Positions 25,726 through 34,754 of a stretch of DNA of 64,000 bases are shown piece by piece; position 1 is the stretch's first letter; every line of letters begins with the position of its first letter. The notes beneath the pieces were generated by a model that saw only the letters and a program-made list of their open reading frames with translations, did no database searches and was not told the origin of the DNA. The DNA lies in assembly GCF_009936045.1 (NCBI RefSeq), contig NZ_QWEQ01000015.1, positions 55,647 through 119,646 of the forward strand, written 5' to 3'. The stretch is from Emergencia sp. 1XD21-10. GTDB lineage: Bacteria > Bacillota > Clostridia > Peptostreptococcales > Anaerovoracaceae. Both the position numbers and the translations under genes were made by a program.

Positions 25726-26213
25726 CTAATCTCTTTCAACCTTTTTTCGATTTCCATAATATGCCCAGATAAATCTGCTATTTTAATTTTATCATATAAT
25801 TCAAATGTAAAATGCATCTCAAAGTATTCTCCCCTTTGAGAAATTGAAAAACTATCTGCAACAGATAAAATTGCATTAAAGTCTGTCAACCCTTGAACTC
25901 TATCGATGTCTAACATAAGATTATTTCCAATGTAAATTAGTCCTGCATAGCAGGTATCCTCACATGTATTCATTTTAACACATCCACCCTGTATTTCTGC
26001 AATATTGCAAAGTGCTGGATATAATATATCTATAAAATTATCCCACTTCTGTTTATTTTTTCTTCTTTTATACTGTGATTCCCTCGTTTCCACCAATAGC
26101 TTTACCAAGTCAAAGTATTCCCTTTGCTCATTTGTCAGAGGCGTTTTCTCCTCTTTTTCAAAAACTAATCTGTCCCATTGATATTCTTCAATGTAATTCA
26201 TTTCTTTTTTCAT
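25710..26213 (-). CDS. Hypothetical protein (unknown family)
   Basis: 167 residues, acidic and basic mixed, no signal or membrane span. Not recognised. CVKMNTCEDTCYAGLIYIGNNLMLD holds three Cys. It looks like a small cytosolic phage- or island-type protein and is translationally coupled to the degraded RNase III-like gene. Confidence 0.55.
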   Translation of the reverse strand: MKKEMNYIEEYQWDRLVFEKEEKTPLTNEQREYFDLVKLLVETRESQYKRRKNKQKWDNFIDILYPALCNIAEIQGGCVKMNTCEDTCYAGLIYIGNNLMLDIDRVQGLTDFNAILSVADSFSISQRGEYFEMHFTFELYDKIKIADLSGHIMEIEKRLKEIRCSNL

Positions 26214-26388
26214 ACTGCAACTCCCTATTAAGCAAAATTAAACTAATGAAGAATGGCTTATCTAAAGCTTTACTATATTTAGGCATGGATACTAGAAATT
26301 CCTCGGTTTAGTATATTTACAGGGACTATTTTGGCATTACATTAACCTATAATAATTAGTACAGTCACAGGGATTGGTGGAAGTACAA

Positions 26389-26628
26389 ATGCAACTAAAC
26401 AAAGCTATAAGCGAACGTCTATTGGAACTACTTGCAGAACGTAATATGACGCAGTATCAACTTTTTACTAAAAGTGGCGTACCTAAATCCACAATAGGAA
26501 ATGTGGTTAATTGTTCTTACACATCTGTAAAATTACGTATCATCCACGAGATGTGTCAAGGGCTTGGTATTACATTATGCGATTTTTTTCACTCATCGTT
26601 ATTCGATGATGAAAATCTTGAGCCCTAA
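26389..26628 (+). CDS. Small XRE-family regulator, copy A
   Basis: 79 residues from ATG 26389 (GGTGG SD upstream; an earlier in-frame start at 26374 is less likely). Almost the whole protein is a Cro/CI helix-turn-helix (MTQYQLFTKSGVPKSTIGNVVN). Similar single-domain proteins are common in Firmicutes islands. About 78% identical to copy B downstream. No effector domain. Confidence 0.82.
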   Translation: MQLNKAISERLLELLAERNMTQYQLFTKSGVPKSTIGNVVNCSYTSVKLRIIHEMCQGLGITLCDFFHSSLFDDENLEP

Positions 26629-26764
26629 ACCTCAAATCAATATGTCAAGTTTAGAATATCATTCTCTTCTTTAAGTATACCATGAAACGCTCAACTAGTA
26701 CAGCTACAGGTTCTATCTTTTTTAAAATTCCACTTATAATTATGATTGCAAGGTGGTGATATAT

Positions 26765-27004
26765 ATGCAACTGAACGAAGCGATAAGCCAAAGGTTATTG
26801 GAATTGCTTACTGAACGCAATATGACACAATATCAGCTTTATATTAAAAGCGGCATCCCTAAATCAACAATAAGCAATGTGATTCATTGTTCTTATCCAT
26901 CCGTAAAACTGCGTATCATTCATGAAATGTGCCAAGGACTTGATATTGCGTTGTATGACTTCTTTAAATCGCCATTATTTAATAATGAAAATCTTGAACC
27001 CTAA
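26765..27004 (+). CDS. Small XRE-family regulator, copy B
   Basis: 79 residues from ATG 26765, SD AAGGTGG 8 bases upstream. Same layout as copy A with 17 substitutions, several in the recognition-helix area (TIGNVVN versus TISNVIH), so they may read different operators. Followed by a terminator. Confidence 0.82.
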   Translation: MQLNEAISQRLLELLTERNMTQYQLYIKSGIPKSTISNVIHCSYPSVKLRIIHEMCQGLDIALYDFFKSPLFNNENLEP

Positions 27005-27039
27005 AAGCCAATATGTCTCTTAACAGCATATTGGCTTTT
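27005..27039 (+). terminator. Terminator of the mini-XRE pair
   Basis: AAGCCAATATG / CATATTGGCTT stem, 11-base loop, then TT on the plus strand, starting right at the stop of copy B. Confidence 0.85.
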
Positions 27040-27203
27040 CATTTCAATTCTTTCGGGCAAAAGACTCCCGGTCTCCATTACGCTTCCCATTGACTCTTTT
27101 AATATATTGTTTTTCTTTTAAATGAAATGCCCTTTTCGCCGTTCTATTCCTTTAACCTGCGATAATAGAACAGCTTTTTCTTGCAAAGACATCTACTAAT
27201 CGT

Positions 27204-27950
27204 TTAAAGGCGCTGGACGGTCAGATAGGCCTTTTGACAGACCTGTGCCTGCTCTCTCGTAAGGAATTTCTTTTCTCCTAAGCAGTTCACAGGCATAACG
27301 CCCATCAGGGAATTGGTCACGAAGCATTCCTCCATCTTCGAGACATCCTCCTCCCTTATCACACACTCTGTCACCGGGAAGCGCTCCAAAATGAAGCGGC
27401 GCAGGATTCCCGGAAGAAGACCGCAAAAGACAGGCGGCGTATAAAGCCTGCCCTCCCGGACAAAGAAAATATTCGTTGTGGTTCCCTCACAAATCTCTCC
27501 TCGGCTGTTTCGAAAAATCAGCTCGTCCGCACCCAAGGACGCTGCCCTGCGCTTCTCCATGATGCAGTCGCCGTAGTTCATGGTCTTGTGGCGCACAAGG
27601 GGTGAGGTCTCGTTCCGGTATACGCTGCTGTATACCAGTCGAAAGCCTCTCCTTCGCTTCTCGGGTGTGTAGGGATTTTCGCGCATGGTAAAAAGGCTGT
27701 TTTTCTCGGATACCATGATTTTTAGAGCGCCGTGATCCAAAAAAGCCTGCGCCCCTTCTCCCTCTTTTATAGAAGTAAGGTAGTCCTGAACCTCCCCCTC
27801 GGTGATACTCCTAGAAATTCCCAGTTCCTTTAGAGAGACCCCGAGCCGTTCCAGATGCCAGTCGAGAAAAACCGGCCGCCCACACTCCAGCGCTACAGTC
27901 TCAAAGACCCCCAGCCCGAATTGATACCCCTCATCCAATGTAATCTGCAT
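27204..27950 (-). CDS. pabC: Aminodeoxychorismate lyase PabC (PLP class IV)
   Basis: 248 residues. Fold-type IV aminotransferase-like protein: GLGVFET near the start, catalytic Lys expected in 'RHKTMNYGD', then DELIFRNSRGEICEGTTTNIFFV and FVTNSLMGVMPV at the end. It splits aminodeoxychorismate into p-aminobenzoate and pyruvate for folate. Twelve bases after pabB, third gene of a GC-rich pab operon. Confidence 0.9.
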   Translation of the reverse strand: MQITLDEGYQFGLGVFETVALECGRPVFLDWHLERLGVSLKELGISRSITEGEVQDYLTSIKEGEGAQAFLDHGALKIMVSEKNSLFTMRENPYTPEKRRRGFRLVYSSVYRNETSPLVRHKTMNYGDCIMEKRRAASLGADELIFRNSRGEICEGTTTNIFFVREGRLYTPPVFCGLLPGILRRFILERFPVTECVIREEDVSKMEECFVTNSLMGVMPVNCLGEKKFLTREQAQVCQKAYLTVQRL

Positions 27951-27962
27951 AGCTGCTCCTTC

Positions 27963-29459
27963 CTACTTCGTATTCGTACCGTTAAAATCCGCCCCTGCGC
28001 CCAGCTTTGCCACCTCGACCCCTGGGACGTCTGCAGCAATCTCCTGCTCCCCAACGTTCAGCGCCTCAAGAAGGGCTCTGGCCTTTTGAAGCGTCTCCTC
28101 ATACTCAAATTCCGGCTCCGATTCACAGGTGATTCCGCCGCCTACGCCCAGGTAATAGATGCCGTCCTGACAGAGGGCTGTCCGGATCACAATGTTGAAA
28201 TCGCAGTCCCCGTCCAGGGAGAGATAACCCATAGAGCCCGTATAGAGGTTCCGCCCACTGTGCTCCAACTCATCGATAATCTCCATGGCCCGCAGCTTCG
28301 GTGCTCCGGTAATGGAACCTCCCGGAAAAGCGGCCTCCAGCAGATCCATGACCGTCATCTCCGGTCCAAGCTCCCCAACGATATTGGAAATCAGATGAAA
28401 GACCGTGGCGTACTCCTCCACTGCAAAGAGCTCCGTCACCCGCACGCTGCCTGGAACACAGACTCGGTTCAGGTCGTTGCGCTCCAGATCCACAATCATC
28501 AAAAGCTCGCTCTTGTCCTTCTTTGACTGCTCCAGTTCCCTTCGAAGGAACGCATCCTCCTTCGGCGTACTGCCCCGTTTTCTCGTGCCCTTGATCGGCC
28601 GCGTCTCAACCCGACCGCCTCGCACCTGCAGAAAACGCTCCGGGGAGGCGCACACCACCTGAAAGCTTCCATAGTTGAAATAGCCCCCAAACGGTGAGGG
28701 ATTGTTCCTGCGCAGCTTCCGGAACATCTCATAGGGCGGCACCGGACTTGTAATGCGAAGCTGCTGCGTCATGTTGGCTATGTAGATGTCCCCCTCTATG
28801 ATATACTCGATCATGCGCTGAACAGCGGTCAGATAGGCTTCCTTTGTAAAGTTTGCGCAAATCTCTCCCGGCTCTCCCTGCCCGGCAGAGCTGTCTGCGA
28901 CCAACATGCCGGGCGCATTTTTGCTGAAGCTCTTCATCGCAAAGACCTCGTCCGCCGCCTGCCCTGCTGCCTGCCGCACAAGTCCCAGGAGCTCCTCCAA
29001 CTCCTCATCACAGTCCCGCCCATGACCGTTGGAGATTAGGAACAATTTCTTCTGCCTCTTATCCTCTATCACAAAGCTGTCGTAGAAGATGAGGATAGAG
29101 TCGGGAATCTTCGCCTCCGCTCTGTGCCGTGTCCTCACACCCTCCTTTTCTCTTCCGTATTCATAGGAAAAATAGCCCACGGCCCCGGAGGCCAGCGGAA
29201 GGCCTGTACGGTTTTCCTCCCTGTGCTTCCGCAGATACATCTTGACATAGTCCTCAAAGCTTTCCTCCAAGACCTCGCCATTTACCGTAAATTTCTCCGC
29301 CTTTACCAGCTTTAGGTAAGGGTGAAGCCCGATGATCGAATAGCGCCCCAGATCATTTTCCAGGGAGGAATCGAGAAACACGCTGTCCTCCCAATCCTGC
29401 ACCAGAGAAAATATCCGCTCCATATCAGGGTATTGCTCAAGCTCATGTATCAGCTGCAT
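27963..29459 (-). CDS. pabB: Aminodeoxychorismate synthase component I PabB
   Basis: 498 residues from ATG 29459, which shares its last base with the pabA stop (ATGA overlap). Chorismate-binding enzyme: N-terminal domain, then IIEGDIYIANMTQQL, RPIKGTRKRG (the PIKGT Lys is diagnostic for PabB over TrpE), IVDLERNDLNRVC, FPGGSITGAPKLRAMEII and a C-terminal GGGITCESEPEFEYEE. Adds amino nitrogen from PabA to chorismate. The last ~35 residues are an extension of unknown use. Confidence 0.92.
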   Translation of the reverse strand: MQLIHELEQYPDMERIFSLVQDWEDSVFLDSSLENDLGRYSIIGLHPYLKLVKAEKFTVNGEVLEESFEDYVKMYLRKHREENRTGLPLASGAVGYFSYEYGREKEGVRTRHRAEAKIPDSILIFYDSFVIEDKRQKKLFLISNGHGRDCDEELEELLGLVRQAAGQAADEVFAMKSFSKNAPGMLVADSSAGQGEPGEICANFTKEAYLTAVQRMIEYIIEGDIYIANMTQQLRITSPVPPYEMFRKLRRNNPSPFGGYFNYGSFQVVCASPERFLQVRGGRVETRPIKGTRKRGSTPKEDAFLRRELEQSKKDKSELLMIVDLERNDLNRVCVPGSVRVTELFAVEEYATVFHLISNIVGELGPEMTVMDLLEAAFPGGSITGAPKLRAMEIIDELEHSGRNLYTGSMGYLSLDGDCDFNIVIRTALCQDGIYYLGVGGGITCESEPEFEYEETLQKARALLEALNVGEQEIAADVPGVEVAKLGAGADFNGTNTK

Positions 29460-30142
29460 CAAAATTTCTCCCTTCCGTAGCCGTTCTCCCAGCTCAACGC
29501 TTCCGCAAAGTGTGCCTCCCCGGACCAGCCCAAGGGCTGGCTCGGCTCCGGACGCCATATTCCCTGCTCATACCGTCTGCATATGCCGCAGAAATTCCCC
29601 AAAAGCTCCCGACCGTGCTGGGTCAGCACAGCCTCCGGGTGAAACTGTACCCCGTAAATCGGCATAGTCCTGTGCGCAAGGCCCATGACGACCCCGTCCG
29701 CGCTTCTGGCCGTCACCCGCAGGCAGGCAGGAAACCGCTTCTCCGACACCACGAGGGAATGATAACGTGTCACCTCATACTCGGCGGGCAGCCCTGCAAA
29801 CAACCCCGTTCCGTCATTGCAAAGCTTCGTGATTTTCCCATGCATGGGACGTTCCCCCTTGCATACATTTGCCCCGTAGACCTGACCCAGAACCTGGTGT
29901 CCCAAGCATACGCCGAGTATCGGAATCTGGTTCTGAAATTCCCTAAGAACACTTTTAGCCTCCACGGCGTCAGAGGGTCGTTTCGGGCCCGGGGAGAGGA
30001 TAATCCCCTCCGGGCGAAGCCTACGTATCTCAGCCAGACTTACTGCGTCCGCCCGCCGCACCAGCACCTCCTGCCCCAGCTCCCTCATATAGGCGGACAG
30101 ATTATAGACAAAAGAATCGTAGTTATCGACCATAAAATACAT
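29459..30142 (-). CDS. pabA: Aminodeoxychorismate synthase glutamine amidotransferase PabA
   Basis: 227 residues, class I glutamine amidotransferase: DNYDSFVYNL start, ILSPGPKRP, nucleophile loop GVCLGHQ and C-terminal QFHPEAV. Supplies ammonia to PabB. About 40 residues longer at the C-terminus than usual PabA. Absence of trp genes and the PIKGT partner favour folate over tryptophan. Confidence 0.92.
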   Translation of the reverse strand: MYFMVDNYDSFVYNLSAYMRELGQEVLVRRADAVSLAEIRRLRPEGIILSPGPKRPSDAVEAKSVLREFQNQIPILGVCLGHQVLGQVYGANVCKGERPMHGKITKLCNDGTGLFAGLPAEYEVTRYHSLVVSEKRFPACLRVTARSADGVVMGLAHRTMPIYGVQFHPEAVLTQHGRELLGNFCGICRRYEQGIWRPEPSQPLGWSGEAHFAEALSWENGYGREKF

Positions 30143-30632
30143 AAAAAAAGACCCACCTCGCTTTCTGTTGGATTCACAGTCGTTTATCCTAAAGCAAAAT
30201 TAGGTCCGTAACCTGTATACACCGTATTATATAGAAAAAGAAATTGAATGTCAAAAGGTTTTAGTTCAGCCGCAGACTTATACGGAAGTTTGACATCCTT
30301 ATCGATGTAGAAATCTAGCTGCCTTGTCATAATATCCGCCTGTACAATAGTCTTTAAATCATGCAGGGTCTCCGGAAGAGAGTTCTCCTTTTGTTGAGGA
30401 ATGTAGTTTTCACGTCTTCTGCCAGCTATCGTATTGTAACGGGAAGAACCACCAGCACAATTCCGCCCCTATGATAAGCCCTATGGTTTATTTCTTCTGT
30501 TTACTTAATCGCATCGTGTTCTGCCCTCTGTGGTTTAATCCTGCTTCTGAACCTTTTTCTATAAAACGCTCATTTATATGTCGCATTCAATGCTGATATT
30601 TCTCAGCATGCTACATTAGCATTACGCAATAA
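30143..30632 (-). pseudogene. Gap with histidine-kinase remnant (about 30240-30470)
   Basis: On the minus strand about 75 codons read ENSLPETLHDLKTIVQADIM and RQLDFYIDKDVKLPYKS, which look like the stretch between the dimerisation helix and the ATPase of hybrid sensor kinases (LHDLxTIVQADI). No start, no H box, no ATP-binding domain. The remaining 160 bases (30471-30632) show nothing recognisable. Confidence 0.4.
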
Positions 30633-30839
30633 TTATTTTTCCGCAATCGCTTCAATTTCACAAAGAACGCCTTTTGGGAGCGCTTTCACTGCAACACAAC
30701 TTCTTGCCGGGCACGATGTAAAATGGGCAGCATACACCTCGTTAAATGCAGCAAAGTCTTCCATATCCGCAAGAAAACAGGTTGTTTTTATCACCTTATC
30801 CATGCTGCTTCCCGCTTCGTTTAGAATTGCTCTACCCAT
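30633..30839 (-). pseudogene. 5'-truncated RidA-family protein
   Basis: 68 codons covering only the C-terminal half of a RidA/YjgF enamine deaminase: ILNEAGSSMDKVIKTTCFLADM, then PARSCVAVKALPKGVLCEIEAIA with the conserved Arg of the active site. The first ~55 residues are missing and are replaced by the end of the flavodoxin remnant. Confidence 0.75.
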
Positions 30840-31130
30840 GCTTTCAGCTCTGACTCAGACAATTTGCCATTCAGCATTTTTCCCGGAAGAAGTACTGCCC
30901 CCGGACAGCTGTCCACAAGGTTCTCGTTAGTTTTACCCATACCGCTGCCACCCGAAGTCGCAAAAGGCACGATGGTTTTACCGGAAAAATCATAGCTTTC
31001 CAAAAATGTATTGATGATAGTCGGGGCAATGTACCACCAAATTGGATAACCCACAAACACCACATCATATTGTTCTATATCTAATGCTGCGCCTGCCAAT
31101 CCGCCCTCATCTAAGATAGATCGAATCCAA
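30821..31130 (-). pseudogene. 5'-truncated flavodoxin-like protein
   Basis: Homology starts near 31115 (IEQYDVVFVGYPIWWYIAPT) and runs through FATSGGSGMGKT to a stop at 30821, i.e. the C-terminal two thirds of a flavodoxin. The N-terminal FMN-phosphate loop is missing. The frame extends upstream only as a shadow of the HD gene, showing a deletion junction. Confidence 0.7.
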
Positions 31131-31595
31131 AAGCCCCTTTCCTGTTTCCGTCTTTGCGACTTTTCCTTTGAATGCCTCAATCTGCGCCCTTGACATCTGC
31201 GCTTCCGATGCATTGACCAGAAAGTCCGCTTCTACCAATATCTGATAGTCCTGTCCATCTATCCCTGAAAAGGTGTGATGGTGCGATACAAGATAAATTA
31301 CCCGCTCTAGCACCTCTTCAGCCAAATTAAACTCAAAAAGAAACGGTCTAAGCAGCGCCTCGCTTTCCGCCTCCTGGTGTTTTCCATCGGTATTACCATA
31401 CTTTTCCCGGCAGAGTGGGCAGGCAATATCGTGAACAATTGCAGCCATCTCCAAAATATCCTGCGTCTTCTCATCCAGACCCTCCAGCTTGCCAATCATC
31501 CCTGCATAACTGAGCACCTTTAAGAAATGTTCGACATCATGCACACTCCCTTCATAAAAATCTGTCATCTTTTGTATCATTTGTGCTTTTTTCAT
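31107..31595 (-). CDS. HD-domain phosphohydrolase
   Basis: 162 residues. HD-superfamily metal motif: VHDVEHF (His), AAIVHDIACP (His-Asp), a later HHH and VEADFLVN (Asp). Small YfbR/COG1418-like enzymes of this kind hydrolyse phosphates of nucleotides or other metabolites; substrate unknown. The stop is at the junction with the flavodoxin remnant, so the last few residues may be altered. Confidence 0.8.
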   Translation of the reverse strand: MKKAQMIQKMTDFYEGSVHDVEHFLKVLSYAGMIGKLEGLDEKTQDILEMAAIVHDIACPLCREKYGNTDGKHQEAESEALLRPFLFEFNLAEEVLERVIYLVSHHHTFSGIDGQDYQILVEADFLVNASEAQMSRAQIEAFKGKVAKTETGKGLLDSIYLR

Positions 31596-31623
31596 AAATT
31601 ATCTCCCCATTGCATTTTGTATT

Positions 31624-32241
31624 TTATTTTACCGAAAATGACCTTTTTACAAAGATAAAACTTACAGCCAAAACTGTAAAGAATACCAAGCTAAAAATTA
31701 ACGTATGAAACATTCCACTGGGATAAGGCGCAATCCAACCCTGTTTAAAAACAAGTATCGATATATAGCCTGTCACCATAGAAACTGGCATTAAAGCAAT
31801 TCCAACTATATTAAGCCAGTTAATATAAAACGATGCTTTTTCCATTGACAATAATCTCCCAATAAAATATCCAGCAATTCCCACCGTTTGAATAATCATT
31901 GAACCCCAAACAACTTCCATCGTTTGTTCAGCGTACCACCCGCCAAATGCGCAAAATAACCCAATAGCAATAAAAGCTGTTGATGAGATATAAAGTATCT
32001 TACTTGCAATCTCTTTGCTTTTTTGTTCTTCACTCTTTATTGGTTCAACGCCTTTTAGAATGTAATCTGTTGTTACTTCAAAAAAGTCACTCATTATAAT
32101 TATTTTTTCTAAGTCGGGTGTACTTTGTTCACTTTCCCATTTAGAAACAGCCTGCCTTGAGACACCGACTTTATCAGCAAGTTCTTCCTGTGATATTCCC
32201 TTTGTTTTTCTTAAATATTGTATTCTGTCTGCCATATTCAT
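31624..32241 (-). CDS. XRE regulator with four membrane segments
   Basis: 205 residues from ATG 32241 (GAAAGGAAG SD at 8 bases; the GTG at 32250 is closer to it). N-terminal Cro/CI HTH (ISQEELADKVGVSRQAVSKWES), linker, then four hydrophobic helices from about residue 85 on. Such membrane-tethered XRE regulators respond to envelope signals; the target is unknown. The next gene at 31595 is 28 bases away. Confidence 0.85.
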   Translation of the reverse strand: MNMADRIQYLRKTKGISQEELADKVGVSRQAVSKWESEQSTPDLEKIIIMSDFFEVTTDYILKGVEPIKSEEQKSKEIASKILYISSTAFIAIGLFCAFGGWYAEQTMEVVWGSMIIQTVGIAGYFIGRLLSMEKASFYINWLNIVGIALMPVSMVTGYISILVFKQGWIAPYPSGMFHTLIFSLVFFTVLAVSFIFVKRSFSVK

Positions 32242-32372
32242 TATCAGCACTTCCTTTCATAGTGTGATTATAGCAATATTATCAGTTGCATGACTACCAT
32301 TTAGGCATGGAAATGTGTCAACTGGCAGTTGCAAAAGTGTGGGGGAGGACTCCAACTTAATAGAAATCCTCA

Positions 32373-32391
32373 TTCAAATTCCAGTTTATCT
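32373..32391. repeat. Left attachment-site repeat (att)
   Basis: TTCAAATTCCAGTTTATCT, identical to 38580-38598, 110 bases beyond the integrase stop as expected for an att end. Confidence 0.72.
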
Positions 32392-32403
32392 ATTCAATCC
32401 TCT

Positions 32404-32425
32404 ATAAACCCTGTATTTTCAAGGC
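32404..32425. repeat. Left inner direct repeat (candidate integrase arm site)
   Basis: 22 bp ending TATTTTCAAGGC, matching 38499-38520 at 20 of 22 bases in direct orientation. A hairpin with loop TTGCCCTTATRAGC also occurs near both ends (about 32460-32500 and 38412-38448). Confidence 0.5.
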
Positions 32426-32501
32426 AAATCGCCTATTAAATGTTCAAACCTTATGTATTTTCCCTTGTTTTTGCCCTTATGAGCCGAAACAAGGGAAATT
32501 T

Positions 32502-33797
32502 TTATTCTCCGCCGATTACCTTATCCAGCAGTCTTGCGGAAGTACGCTTTGCTTCCCTTGTAGCGTGAGCGTAAATGTTCATTGTGGTACTGACATCAGC
32601 GTGTCCGAGAAGTTCCTGCACATCTTTAGGTGCTGCACCGTTTGAAAGCAGATTGCTTGTATAGGTGTGTCTGAGCATATGGAAGTGGAAATCCTCCAAT
32701 CCCTCCACCTTTTTTCTCGCTGTCCTGCACATAATCCCCACCGTACTCGGTGCTTCAAATGCCCCGTCAGGTCTAAGGCAGACAAAGGATAATTCCTTGT
32801 ACCCCTCTGGGACTTCTTCCGACCTCGGCAGACTGTAAACCTCATAGTAGATGCGGTCTTTTTCTTTGACCTCAAAATAGTAATTAAGGCTGTACAGTTC
32901 CCCGTATCGGAAACGGTTTTTGTGCTGTTCTGTTTTCGCAGTTTTCAGGATTGCGGCAAGCGTATCGCAAAAGTCCACGGTGCGGATTTTTTTACGCTTT
33001 GTTGCCCCTATTTCTGTTTTGTGCCTTGCCCCGTTGTAACGCATACTGCGGCGTACTGTCAGATATTGTTCTTCAAGGTTGATGTCCTGCCAAGTCAGAC
33101 CACAGACCTCTCCAATACGCAAGCCTGTATAATAGGCTATCTGTATAGGAAGGAGTGCAGGGTTGTTTTTCTTTTTCAGGAAGTCCTCTAACCTCTGATA
33201 CTGTTCGTAGCTGAGCGTTGGTGTGGAAGTTGTTTCCCCATCCTCGTCCGAGAACAGTTCATATTCTTCTTTCTTTCCCCGCCATACCACATACTGCATC
33301 GGGTTAAAGGTTATCAGCCTTTTCGGGAATACCGCAAAACGGAACGCCCCTTGTAAAACTGCCGAAAACAATCGGAGATACCCTTTGCTGAGTGCCTTTG
33401 CGGTTGTGCCGTCAGGATTTGTACCGCCAAAGCTGAGAAAGTCTATATACGCCTGTAAATGGTCGGCGGTTACGGTTTTCAGCTTTCGGTTTCCTATCGG
33501 GTGCTGTTTGATACGGTTGACCGTTCCCTGATAGGACATTACCGTTCCATTGCTGAGACTGCCGGGTTTCAGTTCTTCCTCCACCCACAGATCGAGCAGC
33601 ATACCAACCGTGATGTTTTCAGACTTCGCAACGAATTTCTTTTCCTCATAGTCAGCGATTGCTTTTCTGAGCAGGGCTTCTGTTTCAGACTTGCTTTCTG
33701 TTCCCACAAACTCTTTCTGTGCTTTTCTGCCGCTTTCATCTTCGATATAGAAGCGTGCGTACCACTTTTTACCTTTTTTTCTTACAGAACCTTTTGC
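32502..33797 (-). CDS. int: Tyrosine integrase of the mobile element
   Basis: 431 residues from ATG 33797 ([14 protein letters not shown] start typical of the Tn916-type family). N-terminal arm-binding domain, SAM-like core-binding domain, then the catalytic domain with the Arg box ([13 protein letters not shown]), HMLRHTY and the final [17 protein letters not shown] with nucleophile Tyr. All catalytic residues present. Catalyses excision and integration at the 19-bp att repeats. Confidence 0.93.
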   Translation of the reverse strand, partial: AKGSVRKKGKKWYARFYIEDESGRKAQKEFVGTESKSETEALLRKAIADYEEKKFVAKSENITVGMLLDLWVEEELKPGSLSNGTVMSYQGTVNRIKQHPIGNRKLKTVTADHLQAYIDFLSFGGTNPDGTTAKALSKGYLRLFSAVLQGAFRFAVFPKRLITFNPMQYVVWRGKKEEYELFSDEDGETTSTPTLSYEQYQRLEDFLKKKNNPALLPIQIAYYTGLRIGEVCGLTWQDINLEEQYLTVRRSMRYNGARHKTEIGATKRKKIRTVDFCDTLAAILKTAKTEQHKNRFRYGELYSLNYYFEVKEKDRIYYEVYSLPRSEEVPEGYKELSFVCLRPDGAFEAPSTVGIMCRTARKKVEGLEDFHFHMLRHTYTSNLLSNGAAPKDVQELLGHADVSTTMNIYAHATREAKRTSARLLDKVIGGE

Positions 33798-33887
33798 CAT
33801 AGATAAATTTCCCCTTTCTATCCGTGGCAATCGGGACTGTGACATATGGTGTGCATAAAGTAATAAGGTTACTTATGCCGATGAGTG

Positions 33888-34574
33888 TCAGTCATCGTTT
33901 TCACTTGTCAAAGAGCCACGGAATTTTTCTTTTTCAGCAACCCTTTCTTCGGCTGCTGTCGCTATCCCGAACAGGTCGCCCATCTTTACAGCGGTGCGTC
34001 CCTCATCGTAGATATGTAAAATCCCGTCTAAAAACTGCTTCATATCCTCGATAGGAAGTTCCATTTCTTTACGGTAAACTCTTTCTATAATCGCCCCTGA
34101 CTCAATCGCATAGCGGCGTAAGGACTGCTTTAAGCCCTCGTCCTCCGCTACACGGTCAACCTCAGCCATAGCGTCTGCAAAGTGATAGGTCATAACCGTA
34201 TAGAGGTCAATCATCTTTCCGAGGAATGTGGTGAGCAGCTGTTGGTGCGGTTCTCCCTTTACCACGGAAGAAACAGTATCAAGATAATTTTTGATATGTT
34301 CCTCCATATCCTTTGCACATAAAGTGCGGCTGTCGTATTCCTTATCTTCGGAAAGTCCTGTCAGCCATTCGGGAGTGGTCAGGAGTGCTTCTGCCAGCCC
34401 GTTGATAATCATTGTACGCTTCGGGTCTACTCCGTCCGCTTCATATCTCTGAATGGTAGATTTGTTTACCCCGACACGCTTGCCAAGTTCGGGCATAGTT
34501 AAGTTTAATTCTGTTCGGCGTTCTTTCACTCGTTCACCGACCTGTTTTGCGGTGAATGTAATTTCTTTTTTCAA
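33888..34574 (-). CDS. XRE regulator of the mobile element
   Basis: 228 residues from TTG 34574, which has AGGAGG 8 bases upstream (GTG at 34583 abuts the SD). N-terminal HTH (MPELGKRVGVNKSTIQRYEADG), long helical C-terminal half without a peptidase motif. It lies divergent to xis; GTTGCAAAA repeats in the shared promoter region are its likely operators, as in a phage-like switch. Confidence 0.82.
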   Translation of the reverse strand: MKKEITFTAKQVGERVKERRTELNLTMPELGKRVGVNKSTIQRYEADGVDPKRTMIINGLAEALLTTPEWLTGLSEDKEYDSRTLCAKDMEEHIKNYLDTVSSVVKGEPHQQLLTTFLGKMIDLYTVMTYHFADAMAEVDRVAEDEGLKQSLRRYAIESGAIIERVYRKEMELPIEDMKQFLDGILHIYDEGRTAVKMGDLFGIATAAEERVAEKEKFRGSLTSENDD

Positions 34575-34618
34575 GGTTTTCACCTCCTATTGCTGATAGT
34601 ATAGCACAGAAAAACCTA

Positions 34619-34727
34619 TTTTGCAACCATAAATTTAATAATAGACAAAAATATTCCTTAATAGGTTGCAAAACAAGTTGACAAGAGATAGCAAAATAAG
34701 TATAATTACAGATACGTAGTTGCAAAA
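34619..34727. promoter_or_regulatory. Divergent control region of the element with xis promoter
   Basis: Plus-strand TTGACA (34678-34683), 17 bp, TATAAT (34701-34706), a full consensus. GTTGCAA-type boxes at 34619-34628 (inverted), 34664-34673 and 34719-34727 flank it. Confidence 0.75.
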
Positions 34728-34754
34728 TGCGTACTTTGAAAGGAGGTTGATAAA

